Assembly (NCBI RefSeq): GCF_001708965.1
Contig: NZ_LVJW01000007.1
Coordinates: 186,001-250,000 of the forward strand
From: Candidatus Thiodiazotropha endoloripes
Lineage (GTDB): Bacteria > Pseudomonadota > Gammaproteobacteria > Chromatiales > Chromatiaceae
Direction of reading: 5' to 3'
Length of the DNA stretch: 64,000 nucleotides
The notes beneath the pieces were generated by a model. The model did not search any database, was not told where the DNA came from, and saw nothing but the letters and a program-made list of their open reading frames with translations. The position numbers were made by a program, and so were the translations under genes. This document shows positions 9,069 to 18,815 of this stretch, one piece after another; positions within the stretch are counted from its first letter, which is position 1, and each line of letters opens with the position of its first letter.

Positions 9069-10583
9069 TCAATGGGATGTGTAGAGGGCACTCAGTGCCG
9101 ACAGGGGCTGGTCGATCAGTTTCAGCCAGGGTTCGATATAGAAGCCGGCACTCAGCAGCACGACCACCAGGCTGCTGACCACGAACACTTCCGCTTTGGT
9201 GATTGCAATGTTCTGATAGGGTTGCGCACCAGCGGGTCTGGGGGCCAGAAATGCCCGCTGGAAGGCCCACAGCAGAAAGCCGGCGGCTGCCACATTACCC
9301 AGAGCGGATGCGATGGTCACCAGGGCACCGAACTTGTGGATTGCCGATTCCAGAATCAGATGTACCGCATCGAACCCCGGGGTGCCGGGCATGCCGATGA
9401 TCGCCAGGCCACCGATCAGAAAAGTGATGCCAAGAAACGGCAGATTGTCGAACAGTCCCCCCAGATTGGGTAGCAGGGTGGTGTGGGTGCGACGATAGAG
9501 CAGGCCGGTAGTGAAGACCAGGGCGGCCAGTGCGAGACCGAAGGTGAGCGACAGAATCACACTGCCCATGAAAGCGGCATGTTCCAGGCTGAACACCCCG
9601 AGTATCAAGATTCCGGTATGGGAGATCACCGCATAGGCCAGCAGACGCCGCAGGTTATCCTGCATCATGGCCAGGAAGGCGGCGTAGAAAATGCCGCACA
9701 GGGCAAAGGTGACCACATAATTGTGCCACTCGATCACGGCCGTAGGCAGCAGCGGCAATACGAATCGAAACAGCCCATAGATGCCGATCTTCAAACCGAG
9801 CAACAGGGTAGGTCCAACAGCTACGTTGCCATGCTCGGCAACCAGTGGCAACCAACCGTGCAACGGGAACAGCGGGGTACGGATGGCCAGACCGTAGAAC
9901 AGCAGAAAGAATGCCACTGAACGGAAAGTCTCGGAGACTGGCGCTTTGGCCAGTTGAATCAGATCGAATGCCCAAACCCCCTGGTGACTGTCAGCGTAGT
10001 TCCAGCCTAGCAGCAGGGTGCCGGTCAACAGCAACAGAATGCTGATCGACATGAACTGATAAAAACGCCGCATCGCCATACCTTTGTCCGGGGAGTTACC
10101 CCAGCGCCAAAGTATGTAACCCACGATACCGATCTGGACAGCCGAGATCAGCACAAACAGCAGCAGGTTGAGGGTAACGAACATACCCATCAGGCAGGCC
10201 TCTACCGCGAAGGTGGCCATGAAGAGGTGGTTGTAAGGTTTGAGCTCGCGAACCTTGCCATAGAGTATCAACAGCAACGTCAGCAGACCGGTCAGCAGGA
10301 TAAATACCACCGAGAGACCATCCACGGCGGTCTGGTAATTGAGGACGGAGAAGAGCTGTGCGGTTTCACTGAACTGCATGCTGCTGACACTGCTGTCGTA
10401 GTGGCGCCAAAGATCGATGCCCAGCAGCAGTTCAATTGAGGCGGCGGTGATAGCAGCCGGCACCAGCAGAGGATGGCGCTTCAGCAGCCAGATGGCAAAC
10501 AGAGAGAGCAGCGGCAGCAGTTGCAGCAGCGAGAGTATGGGGTAGCCGATTTGAGTCGACCAGTGGATGGTATCTATGGTCAT
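9069..10583 (-). CDS. NuoM/NuoN-like membrane subunit lacking the usual TM5 glutamate
   Basis: 504 residues, about 14 hydrophobic helices. It has the family's FPLHGWLPLVAEHGN segment followed by LLLGLKIGIYGLFR, which keeps the lysine of the second channel element. Where relatives read FWELTLIP this protein reads LISAVQIGIVGY, so the glutamate that drives proton transfer in NuoM homologues is absent. It may be a structural subunit or have altered ion coupling. The ATG at 10583 is preceded by AGGGGGG and follows dabB by 9 bases, so it is part of the same transcript. Confidence 0.82.
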   Translation of the reverse strand: MTIDTIHWSTQIGYPILSLLQLLPLLSLFAIWLLKRHPLLVPAAITAASIELLLGIDLWRHYDSSVSSMQFSETAQLFSVLNYQTAVDGLSVVFILLTGLLTLLLILYGKVRELKPYNHLFMATFAVEACLMGMFVTLNLLLFVLISAVQIGIVGYILWRWGNSPDKGMAMRRFYQFMSISILLLLTGTLLLGWNYADSHQGVWAFDLIQLAKAPVSETFRSVAFFLLFYGLAIRTPLFPLHGWLPLVAEHGNVAVGPTLLLGLKIGIYGLFRFVLPLLPTAVIEWHNYVVTFALCGIFYAAFLAMMQDNLRRLLAYAVISHTGILILGVFSLEHAAFMGSVILSLTFGLALAALVFTTGLLYRRTHTTLLPNLGGLFDNLPFLGITFLIGGLAIIGMPGTPGFDAVHLILESAIHKFGALVTIASALGNVAAAGFLLWAFQRAFLAPRPAGAQPYQNIAITKAEVFVVSSLVVVLLSAGFYIEPWLKLIDQPLSALSALYTSH

Positions 10584-10592
10584 CAGGCCCCC

Positions 10593-12146
10593 CTAGAGAA
10601 TCACCGCAAAGGTCGCCATGACCAGCAGAATCAGATAACGGGGCTCAGTCAACAACTGCTCGACCCGTTCCACCAGTGTGCCGATACGACGCATCGAATC
10701 CCACAGACTGGCGCCGCCCTCCCGTAACACCAGGTGGGACTCGAACCAATAGAGCAGGTTGGCCAGCCAGGCCATCAGTCGACCGGCCACACCGGTGGCC
10801 TGATTGACATCCACCGGGCCGCCCGGTTTCTGCTGTTGGATCGCTTCCCACTGGCTCAGCGAGGAGACACTGCGGGAGTAGATCGGCAGGCCGACCAGAC
10901 GGGTCACCACCTGTTCGTCGAAATACTGCACATCCTTGGCCAGGGAGTTGGTCGGTCTGACCAGTAGCACATCGGCCAGTGGATCGAGCCAGAAGCGTTG
11001 CAGTGAGGCCCGATGCAGCCAGCGTTGGCGGGACAGCCACTCAGGCACCGCTGGGGTGGGCTTGTCGATCTGGTTGACCAGGCCGGGGGAGGCGAGAAAC
11101 TGGAAAACCCGCCAGATGGCGTGTAGCGCCAAGTGCCAGGCTGCCAGGGTGAACCAGCCCATGCCGCACCAGAAAAACATCCAACCCACTTGCGTGGTGG
11201 TGGCGAACATCAATGAACTCTTGATGTCGGTCTGACTCAGTCCGGAGAGCCAGCCGTAGGCCACGGTCAATAAACCCAGCAGGGCAATGATCACCATGAT
11301 AGCCGGTGCCTGCTGCAGCAATGGGGCGAGGCGAATCATCAGGATCACACCCGCATGCACCATCAATGAACCGTAGAAGATGGCCGAGGTCGGTGTCGGT
11401 CCTTCCAGAGCCCTGGAGATCCATGGAGAGAATGGGATCTGAGCCGATTTTGCCAATGCAGCGATGACAAAGCCCATAATCACCACGCCGGCAGCCAGGG
11501 TCTCCAGCTCACTGCCATGGCGGGCGATCTCCGGCCACTCCACACTTCCCAGCCAGTAGAGGGAGAGGGCGATTCCGAGGATGAATCCTGCATCGCCGAT
11601 GCGGTTGGTGACGAATACCCGCACCGCATTTCTGGTGGCTGTGGTTCGTTCGATCGCATAACCGATCAACAGATAGGATGTGACACCGGCAATCTCCCAG
11701 CCGACAAAAGCCAACACCGCATTGCCGGCAATAACGATCAGCGACATGGCACCGGAAAAGAGGCTGAGCAGTAAGAAGGCGCGCTGAAATCCTGCCTCCC
11801 GATGCAGGTAGTTGACCGAGAACCTGAGGGTCAGCAAGGCGATCAGGGTTATCACCGGCAGCAGTGACAGGCCGATAACATCCAGACTGAAACTGATCGA
11901 CAGTTCGATCATGCCACTGCTGAACCACTCTCCCAGGATGATCTGCCCGGGAGGGCCCTGCCAGAGACCCATGATAGCCAGAGCCAGACTCAACAGAAAT
12001 GCAATCGCAGCAGCCGATAGTGCGATATGAGCGGTCAGCTGTTCACCCGCTTCCCCTCTGTTGAAGTTGAGGATGTAGCCAAGTGCGATAAAGGCGGCTG
12101 CCAGCCAATAGACGAAGGGGACCAGCCACACACTCTGTTCAATCAT
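10593..12146 (-). CDS. dabB: DabB-like NuoL-family subunit of inorganic carbon transporter
   Basis: 517 residues, NuoL-type proton-conducting membrane protein. Characteristic segments are LAFVGWEIAGVTSYLLIGYA with the TM5 glutamate, FSPWISRALEGPTPTSA, and SQTDIKSSLMFATTTQVGWM, which is typical of DabB partners of DabA. In characterised DAB systems DabB uses the proton gradient to energise DabA. The start overlaps the dabA stop by 8 bases, the direct coupling expected for a DabA-DabB pair. The C-terminal part (after about residue 370) is soluble-looking, then ends in a single hydrophobic helix. Confidence 0.9.
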   Translation of the reverse strand: MIEQSVWLVPFVYWLAAAFIALGYILNFNRGEAGEQLTAHIALSAAAIAFLLSLALAIMGLWQGPPGQIILGEWFSSGMIELSISFSLDVIGLSLLPVITLIALLTLRFSVNYLHREAGFQRAFLLLSLFSGAMSLIVIAGNAVLAFVGWEIAGVTSYLLIGYAIERTTATRNAVRVFVTNRIGDAGFILGIALSLYWLGSVEWPEIARHGSELETLAAGVVIMGFVIAALAKSAQIPFSPWISRALEGPTPTSAIFYGSLMVHAGVILMIRLAPLLQQAPAIMVIIALLGLLTVAYGWLSGLSQTDIKSSLMFATTTQVGWMFFWCGMGWFTLAAWHLALHAIWRVFQFLASPGLVNQIDKPTPAVPEWLSRQRWLHRASLQRFWLDPLADVLLVRPTNSLAKDVQYFDEQVVTRLVGLPIYSRSVSSLSQWEAIQQQKPGGPVDVNQATGVAGRLMAWLANLLYWFESHLVLREGGASLWDSMRRIGTLVERVEQLLTEPRYLILLVMATFAVIL

Positions 12147-15100
12147 CAGCGGTATCCTCCATCGGCGTTTTGATCAATGCGGTAGGCAGTGCGCCTGATG
12201 AGCCCAGATACCAGGCTTCCGATCTATCCACCTTGGTCAGGGGTCGCTCATCCGCTGCCTGCCAGGCTATCCACCCCTGGCGGGGATTGAACAGCTTCAA
12301 CTCACCGCTCTGTGGGTCGATGGCCACCAACTGTACCCAGTCGTTGCCAACCAGTTGCTGCAATGGCGGTTGACGTTGGTAGATGGTGGTGAGGATCTCT
12401 GTGCTGGCTTCAACCACCACCAGCAGACGCATCGCTTCATGGATCTCGATCATCTGGCGGGGCAGGCCGGTTCGAAGATCCGAACTGGCACCCTCCATGA
12501 CCCCGAGAAAACCGGTCACATTGTGGGTGACCTTGGATCCGCTGCCATAGTTTTCGTTGTCCACCGTGGAGAAGTAGTACTCGAGGCTGATACCGGCACC
12601 CACCGCACCATTGATCAGCAGGTGACGCTCCAGCACCTCTCCTTGCGGATCGGTGCTGGCATCGTAAGAGATCAGAAACGCCCGTCGGTCGAAGAATGCA
12701 CCCCGGCTGAGACTGCGCCGACCGATGAAGGCGCAGGCGTTGGTGGCATGACCCAGCTCAGGCCGGGCCTGTGAGAAGTCATTGGCACGGCCTGACACAT
12801 GATCCATCGCCTGTTGATCGGTCAGATTGTGCGGTGCGGAGGCAAAGCGTCTGCAGCGCTCCCGGGCGTGACGTTGACTGGCCTGTATCAGGGCCTGGTC
12901 AAGTTGGCCTGCGGCCGCTTTCAGCGAGTCGGGTATCAGGTCCAGGTCATAGCAGATGATCTGATCGCTGCAGGTGTCGTGCTCTGCACCGATGAACCAG
13001 CTCCCAGCCGGGATTTCGATGCCCCGTTCACTCAGCAGTTTACGCACCTCGTTGCGGTTGGCCATGGCTGCGGCCAGTCGGGCATTGGGGCCACTGAAAC
13101 GACCAGAGCAGGCACCGCAGTTGTAGGCGGAGGTGTGTGGATTGTTCTGATTTCTGGAGCCATGTCCAAGGATCATCACCAGCGGGCTGAAGCCACTGGT
13201 GAGGCCGGTAGCCTTCAGCAGGGTCTGCACCCGGTCGGCTTGCTCTATATCGGTAAATCCCAGACGTGGCGCCTGCAGTGTTGCTTCCGGACTCTCATTG
13301 GGTGCTGTGAAATCGATGCGGGTCTGCAGATCCTTTTCAAAGCCGGTTTTAAGTCGTTGCTGCAAACGGCCAAACAGACCGGGTACGAGGACCTTGCCAA
13401 TCAGCACCGGCAGGGTCAGCGGAGCAGCCAGTGCTGAAAGCAGACCGGGCAAAACAATACCCTGGCGGGTCATCTGCAGAAGTCTCTGGTGGCCCTGATT
13501 GAGCAACGTGTGACGTTTTCTGTGTTGCGCACCCAGGGTGGCCAGATCAGCAGCCGGTTGTTCGCATACCTGATGAACCGGAATCACCGGTGCCGGGATT
13601 ACCGGCGCCAGCGGGGTGGCGGTTGTATCGTCCAGTCCCTGCCAATTGTGGGGCACATTGAAGTGGGCGGCAGCACCCAGGGTCTCAACTTCCGGGTAGA
13701 TCTCTTCCAGATGACGCCGGATACCCTCCTCACGATCATCCATGCAGAAGATCAGTTGTGCAGCAGGTGCACCATCACGATCGGTCCAGGCTCCGCGACC
13801 ATGATTCTGCGCCAGGGCCTTGAGAATGTTGTCCCGATAGTGTTTCTCGTAGGCTTTCAGCCAGATATAGCCCTGACGGTCCTCATCCAGTTCATCCAGT
13901 GCGGTGAATATCGCACCGATCTGATTGAAAGTGAGTTGGCTCACTTGGCTGCCACACCAGCCCAGGTGCTGAGCAAGCTGGAACAGGGGCCAGGCACCGT
14001 CGCACAGGGTTGGCCGATCCTGACCTTGCGACTGGCCACTGCTCAGACGCCAGGTCCAGATCAGTTGTGCCAGGTGGTTCCAGCGTTTCGCACTGGCCAG
14101 GGCATCCCCCTGTTCAGGGGCGTGCAGGGCCCGTTGTGCGCGACTGGCGAGATATTCCGGCAGACGGCTGTTGAACAGCGCCTCCCTGACGGTGAACTCA
14201 TCAAACTGATGGCGGAAATACCAGCGCAGCATGTCGAGACTCGACTCGATATTGAAGTGCTGGGCACAGAGATTGTGGGCATGGATCCGTTCCAGGACCA
14301 GGCGAACCGCAAGGTAGTCGAGCATCTCCACCGGTGCGGCGAGGGATTCATAGTTCGGATTGTTATGCCGCCAGAGCACCATGCCTGACCAGCCAGGCAG
14401 TTCGAGTGCCAGCCGTTCAAGATAGCCACTCCACTGCTCCTGTGCCAGCCCCATGCGATGCAGTTCGCTGATGATGGTCTCCAGGGGATCGTTGTCCAGC
14501 AGTTCAAAGTGCTGCTGCCAGCCTTCGATGCCGGCCAACTGCCAGGCAGGGTCGGTAGCGGCCTGGGATCGCCAGAAGTGATAGAAACCACCCTCGGTAA
14601 ACTCCGCTTGCCAGCTCGATACCCCCTGGTCGAGAAAATTGCCCAGTCCCCTGATCAGCTGGGGTCTGATGCCTTCAAGCAGGTCCTCACCTGTCAGCGA
14701 AAGTAGCAGGTCGCGCATGGTCTTACTCTGGCCAAGCTGCGCCATCATCTCATCCAGTCGCAGATGAGCTGAATGCTCCATCAATTGGCTGCTGCTTTGT
14801 GAACTGGTCAGGTTGTCGCGGCCATCCAACAGATCATGGAGCAGGGTTTCAGCCAGATCGGGAGCCAGGTCGAACAGCTCCTCCGGATGGGTTGGATCAT
14901 AGGAGAGGTTGAGGACTGCAAGGCAGGCTTGCCAAAGATGCTCAACTGCCGCTGACTCAGTGCCCTGGCCTGCAGTTTCCGCGTCCGCCAGCAGTTGTCT
15001 GCGGGCTGTGACAGGCAGTTCGGGATTGAGTTTTTGCAGTGCACCGTTCTCCTCGATCTGCCAGTTGAGCTGACAGCCGGAGACAATCGTGGCGGGCATC

Positions 15101-15459
15101 ATCATTGCCGCCAGGTAGACATCGCTGCGCTTCAGTTGGTATTGATCGGTTTCCGCCAACAGCAGTTCGGGCTGTAACGCTGTTTCCTCATCAATCTCGT
15201 GTCGAAGTTCATCCCGGGTAATCCTTCCCTGACGGAGGAATGCCTGATAGCGCTCAAGCGGAAGATAACCCCGGGCCCCGGTCAGACGGCGGGCCGTTGC
15301 CAGGGCTTCAGGAAAGGGGAGATGCTGATAACCGTGCAGTGTATTGTGATGCACGAAATCCCGGATCGGTGCCTGACTGGGCAGAGTGTGTGCAAGATGA
15401 TCGATCGCCGCTCTGATCTGTTCTCGGATCTCCTGGCTTGGTGAATGGGTTTGCTGCAT
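12139..15459 (-). CDS. dabA: DabA, DUF2309 carbonic-anhydrase-like subunit
   Basis: 1106 residues from ATG 15459, which has GAGG six bases upstream; a GTG at 15471 overlapping the previous stop is the alternative. DabA is a cytoplasmic zinc protein that, with DabB, accumulates bicarbonate from CO2. The zinc and catalytic residues match the Halothiobacillus DabA2 pattern (Cys-x-Asp, then His and Cys 15 apart): C572 and D574 in FCMDDREEG, H766 in ILGHGSRNQN, and C781 in YNCGACSGR. The N-terminal RDFVHHNTLHGYQHLPF is the family signature. It is at the long end of the family. The 5' end abuts a nuoM-like gene and the 3' end overlaps dabB. Confidence 0.95.
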   Translation of the reverse strand: MQQTHSPSQEIREQIRAAIDHLAHTLPSQAPIRDFVHHNTLHGYQHLPFPEALATARRLTGARGYLPLERYQAFLRQGRITRDELRHEIDEETALQPELLLAETDQYQLKRSDVYLAAMMMPATIVSGCQLNWQIEENGALQKLNPELPVTARRQLLADAETAGQGTESAAVEHLWQACLAVLNLSYDPTHPEELFDLAPDLAETLLHDLLDGRDNLTSSQSSSQLMEHSAHLRLDEMMAQLGQSKTMRDLLLSLTGEDLLEGIRPQLIRGLGNFLDQGVSSWQAEFTEGGFYHFWRSQAATDPAWQLAGIEGWQQHFELLDNDPLETIISELHRMGLAQEQWSGYLERLALELPGWSGMVLWRHNNPNYESLAAPVEMLDYLAVRLVLERIHAHNLCAQHFNIESSLDMLRWYFRHQFDEFTVREALFNSRLPEYLASRAQRALHAPEQGDALASAKRWNHLAQLIWTWRLSSGQSQGQDRPTLCDGAWPLFQLAQHLGWCGSQVSQLTFNQIGAIFTALDELDEDRQGYIWLKAYEKHYRDNILKALAQNHGRGAWTDRDGAPAAQLIFCMDDREEGIRRHLEEIYPEVETLGAAAHFNVPHNWQGLDDTTATPLAPVIPAPVIPVHQVCEQPAADLATLGAQHRKRHTLLNQGHQRLLQMTRQGIVLPGLLSALAAPLTLPVLIGKVLVPGLFGRLQQRLKTGFEKDLQTRIDFTAPNESPEATLQAPRLGFTDIEQADRVQTLLKATGLTSGFSPLVMILGHGSRNQNNPHTSAYNCGACSGRFSGPNARLAAAMANRNEVRKLLSERGIEIPAGSWFIGAEHDTCSDQIICYDLDLIPDSLKAAAGQLDQALIQASQRHARERCRRFASAPHNLTDQQAMDHVSGRANDFSQARPELGHATNACAFIGRRSLSRGAFFDRRAFLISYDASTDPQGEVLERHLLINGAVGAGISLEYYFSTVDNENYGSGSKVTHNVTGFLGVMEGASSDLRTGLPRQMIEIHEAMRLLVVVEASTEILTTIYQRQPPLQQLVGNDWVQLVAIDPQSGELKLFNPRQGWIAWQAADERPLTKVDRSEAWYLGSSGALPTALIKTPMEDTADD

Positions 15460-15467
15460 AACCTGCC

Positions 15468-16928
15468 TCACAACCTGAACAGCTCAGCGAGCTGGTATGC
15501 GGAGGCGTTGACCAGACTCAATACCGGCCCCGGCAGGAAACCAAGCAGCAGGGTAAAGGCTGCCAGAGTAGCTGCCGCGATCAGTTCCGAAGGGCGCAGA
15601 TCCTCTACATTCTGCATCCCCGGACGAACTGGCCCGGTAAACAACTGGTTGATGGTGCGGACCGCATAGGCGGCACTGAGCAGCACTCCAAGAGTCAGTA
15701 GAGCGGCCGCCCAGCCCCAACGGGAGAATCCTCCGATCAGGGTATTCAGTTCCGCGATAAAGCCCGCCGTACCCGGCAGAGATACTGCAGCGATAAAGGC
15801 CAGGGTGGTAAAGAAGGCAAATCTGGGCATTACCCGCACCAGGGAGCTGTAGTCCATCACATTGCGGGTGTGGGTCCTTTCATAGAGCAATCCGATCAGC
15901 AGAAACAGCGAACCGGCTACCAGGCCGTGTGCCACCATCTGCATCAGTGCACCGTGCAGACCCGCCAGATTGAGGGCGGCAATGCCCAGTAACACCACAC
16001 CCATGTGGCTGATCGAGGAGTAAGCGATCATCGCTTTGAGATCGCTGTGCCGCCAGGCGAGCAAGCCACCGTAGATCAGACTGATGAAGGCGAGTATGGC
16101 GAGTACCTCCTGGAGTGCCATCACCGCATCCGGCAGCATACTCGCCGCCCGCAGCAGACCATAGGAGCCCATCTTCAACAGAATGCCCGAGAGCAGTATC
16201 GATACCGGACTGGGTGCCTCCACGTGAGCCAGTGGCAACCAGCCATGGAGTGGAAAGATCGGCATTTTCACCCCAAAACCGATCAGCAGGCCGAGAAAGA
16301 TCAATATCTGGGTCTGTTGGGGCAGCAGTCGGCTCGTCTCGGTCATCGCATCCATGGCGAAGCTGTGACCCGGCACGGAATCGAACAGTACCAGGATGCT
16401 GATCAGCATGAATACCGATCCACCCATGGTGTAGAGGACAAAATTGAGCGCTGCCCCGTGGCGATTACTGCCACCCCATCGGTCGATCAGGAAAAACAGG
16501 GGGATCAGGGTCAATTCCCAGAACACATAGAAAAGGGACCAGTCCTGGGCCAGGAATACACCCAGCATGGCTGATTCAAGCAGCAGCACCAGCATGTAGT
16601 ACCCCTTGACCCCTTGACGGATGGCGCTGGAAGCGAGCAGAGCGACCAAACTCAATAGGGTGGCAAGCAGCACCATCGGGTAGGAGAAGCCGTCCAGTCC
16701 AAGTGTGAAGGTGGTGCCGAGACGGGTATTCCACTCGGTCTGATGGACAAACTGCAACCCGGCCTGGTTTTGATCGAATGCCCCCAGGTAGGACCAGGCG
16801 AGCAGCAGGGTCGCTGCAGAGGCAAACAGTGCGGTGTAGCGGATCAGGCGTACCCCGTCTCTGGGCAGAAACAGCATTGCCAGGACACCGGCAAAGGGTG
16901 TCAGCATCAGGTAGATCAGACTAGGCAT
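15468..16928 (-). CDS. NuoM-like proton-channel subunit upstream of dabA
   Basis: 486 residues with about 14 hydrophobic helices. It shows the NuoM motifs SLFYVFWELTLIPLFFL (TM5 glutamate), FPLHGWLPLAHVEAPSPVSI and LLKMGSYGLLR, and LKAMIAYSSISHMGVVLLG. It is the most NuoM-like of the four channel subunits here. It begins 63 bases after sulP, with a hairpin in the gap, and ends 8 bases before the ATG of dabA. A role in complex I is unlikely, because no other nuo gene is present. Confidence 0.88.
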   Translation of the reverse strand: MPSLIYLMLTPFAGVLAMLFLPRDGVRLIRYTALFASAATLLLAWSYLGAFDQNQAGLQFVHQTEWNTRLGTTFTLGLDGFSYPMVLLATLLSLVALLASSAIRQGVKGYYMLVLLLESAMLGVFLAQDWSLFYVFWELTLIPLFFLIDRWGGSNRHGAALNFVLYTMGGSVFMLISILVLFDSVPGHSFAMDAMTETSRLLPQQTQILIFLGLLIGFGVKMPIFPLHGWLPLAHVEAPSPVSILLSGILLKMGSYGLLRAASMLPDAVMALQEVLAILAFISLIYGGLLAWRHSDLKAMIAYSSISHMGVVLLGIAALNLAGLHGALMQMVAHGLVAGSLFLLIGLLYERTHTRNVMDYSSLVRVMPRFAFFTTLAFIAAVSLPGTAGFIAELNTLIGGFSRWGWAAALLTLGVLLSAAYAVRTINQLFTGPVRPGMQNVEDLRPSELIAAATLAAFTLLLGFLPGPVLSLVNASAYQLAELFRL

Positions 16929-16945
16929 GGAAGCCTGCCAGCGAA

Positions 16946-16970
16946 AATGGCACTCGAGATAAGTGCCATT
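16946..16970 (-). other. Hairpin between sulP and the nuoM-like gene
   Basis: A perfect 9-bp stem (AATGGCACT / AGTGCCATT) with a 7-base loop lies in the 63-base gap; GCG and CGC outside can extend it past a two-base bulge. There is no T-run on the minus strand, so a strong intrinsic terminator is not indicated. It may separate expression of sulP from the rest of the operon by RNA processing or partial termination. Confidence 0.45.
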
Positions 16971-16991
16971 CGCATAACCTGCTCATCGGTA

Positions 16992-18758
16992 TCAAGCTCG
17001 GTTGCTGGCGAGGGGTGACCTGAGTGGGCAGTTGTCCCGGTCATAGCTGTCGCCCAGCTGATCCCACACATAATTGAGCGCCAGACCGATCCGGGAGTAG
17101 AAGATCTCATCACCCATTTTGTCTTTCAGACCGGTACGACGGATGGTATCCATGAACTGCTTTTTCATTCTGGCGACCACCAGGGTGATTCCCTGAGCCT
17201 GCAGTCGCTCCCAGAGATGGTGCAGAACCTCTTCGCCGGTGGCATCGATCTGATTGATGCCCTCACCATCCAGAATGATGTATTTGAGATCCGGATTGGC
17301 GGCCACTACACCGAGCATTTTGGTCTCGAAATAACCGGCACTGGCGAAATAGAGCGAGCCATCGAAGCGGACCACCGAGATCTGCGGGCTGGTTTGCAGC
17401 TTACGCACCCGGATATCCCGCATGGTGCCGTCTTTGTAGCGGGAGAGCTGAGCAAAACGTGGACGCATGGTGCGCCATAGAAACAGTCCCAGAGAGAGCA
17501 GTACGCCGATGATGATGCCTTTGTCGAGGTGGGGGGCGAATGCCAGGGTCAGTACAAAGGTGACCACCGAAACCACCGCGTCGTGGGGTTGAGCCTTCCA
17601 GGCATGGATGATCGGGTCGATCTTGATCAGATTGATGACCGCCATGATGATCACCGCGGCCAGGGTTGCCTGGGGCAGATGATAGAGCAGCGGGGTCAAA
17701 AAGATCAGGGTGATCATCACCACCACACCAGTGACGATGGAAGAGAATCCGGTAATCGCACCAGCATTGATGTTGACCGCAGAGCGGGAGAAGGAACCCG
17801 ATACCGGGTAGCCGGAAAACATGCCTGAGAAGACATTCGACAGGCCCTGTCCAATCAGCTCCTGATTGGCATTGAGACGCTGTCGGGTTCTGGCTGCCAT
17901 CGCTTTAGCGATGGAGATCGCCTCCATGAAACCGATCAGGGATATGGTGATCGCGGCTGGAATCAGGGACCAGATGGTGGTTACCTCGAAGGTCGGAATG
18001 GAGAAGCTTGGCAGACCATCCGGGATGGTGCCTACCACTTTACCGCCGGCATCGGCAAAACCGGTTGTCCAGGCCAGTACCGTGGTCACTACCACGGCGA
18101 TCAGTACACCGGGCATTGCCGGATAGAAGCGCTTGACTCCCCACATGATGCCAAACGCGATCAACGCCATCAGCAGGGTTGGAGCATGGGTCCCCTCGGC
18201 GGCGGCAAGCAGGGTGTTCCAGACAGTCTCATAGTGGTGCTCCGCCCGTTCCGCAAAGACGCCGAAGACCTTGCCCAGTTGTGAGGTGGCAATGATCAGT
18301 GCGCCGGCGTTGGTAAAACCGACCACCACAGGGTGGGAGAGGAAGTCCACCAGCACACCGAGTTTGAACAGACCGAGAAACATCTGGAAGATACCGACCA
18401 TCAGTGCCAGCAGCATGGCGTAGGCTAAATAGGTGTCCGGTGAAGTGGCCAGGGGTTCCAGTGCAGCGGCGGTCATCAGGGAGACCACGGCAACCGGGCC
18501 GGTTGCGAGTTGCCTCGACGAACCGAACAGAGCGGCGATCATCGGCGGCAGGAAGGAGGCGTAGAGACCGTAGTAGACCGGCAGACCGGCCAGTTGCGCG
18601 TAGGCCATGGATTGGGGGACAAGCACCAGGGCAACGGTTATACCCGCGATGAGGTCGGCCCGAATTGTCTTTTTGTCCTTGAGTTCGCCGATCCATTGCA
18701 GATAAGGGATAAAAGCGTTTTTCCAGCCCGCCATCAAACTTCTAATATGATCCCACAT
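16992..18758 (-). CDS. SulP-family anion transporter with STAS domain, possible bicarbonate carrier
   Basis: 588 residues from ATG 18758; a GTG at 18815 and an ATG at 18734 are alternatives. The SulP membrane core (roughly residues 30-420) has the signature PQSMAYAQLAGLPVYYGLY and GLSNVFSGMFSGYPVSGSFSRS; a C-terminal STAS domain (about 440-555) contains FDGSLYFASAGYFE and IILDGEGINQIDATG. SulP proteins carry sulfate, bicarbonate or other anions across the inner membrane. Placement as first gene of a dab operon favours bicarbonate, as in other autotrophs with sulP next to dab or carboxysome genes, but sulfate is not excluded. Confidence 0.9.
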   Translation of the reverse strand: MWDHIRSLMAGWKNAFIPYLQWIGELKDKKTIRADLIAGITVALVLVPQSMAYAQLAGLPVYYGLYASFLPPMIAALFGSSRQLATGPVAVVSLMTAAALEPLATSPDTYLAYAMLLALMVGIFQMFLGLFKLGVLVDFLSHPVVVGFTNAGALIIATSQLGKVFGVFAERAEHHYETVWNTLLAAAEGTHAPTLLMALIAFGIMWGVKRFYPAMPGVLIAVVVTTVLAWTTGFADAGGKVVGTIPDGLPSFSIPTFEVTTIWSLIPAAITISLIGFMEAISIAKAMAARTRQRLNANQELIGQGLSNVFSGMFSGYPVSGSFSRSAVNINAGAITGFSSIVTGVVVMITLIFLTPLLYHLPQATLAAVIIMAVINLIKIDPIIHAWKAQPHDAVVSVVTFVLTLAFAPHLDKGIIIGVLLSLGLFLWRTMRPRFAQLSRYKDGTMRDIRVRKLQTSPQISVVRFDGSLYFASAGYFETKMLGVVAANPDLKYIILDGEGINQIDATGEEVLHHLWERLQAQGITLVVARMKKQFMDTIRRTGLKDKMGDEIFYSRIGLALNYVWDQLGDSYDRDNCPLRSPLASNRA

Positions 18759-18815
18759 TATTGCATTCACCCACTTTTTGCTGCCTACACCTACATCTTC
18801 ATCGATGTACAGCAC

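Noticed and set aside
13489-14388. Long antisense open frame of 299 codons opposite dabA
   Set aside because: It mirrors a highly conserved gene whose zinc-site residues are intact, and it has no recognisable domain.
7553-16928. Interpretation as a partial complex I (nuo) operon
   Set aside because: Only NuoL/M-like proteins are present, with DabA and SulP; no NuoA-K or hydrophilic subunits.
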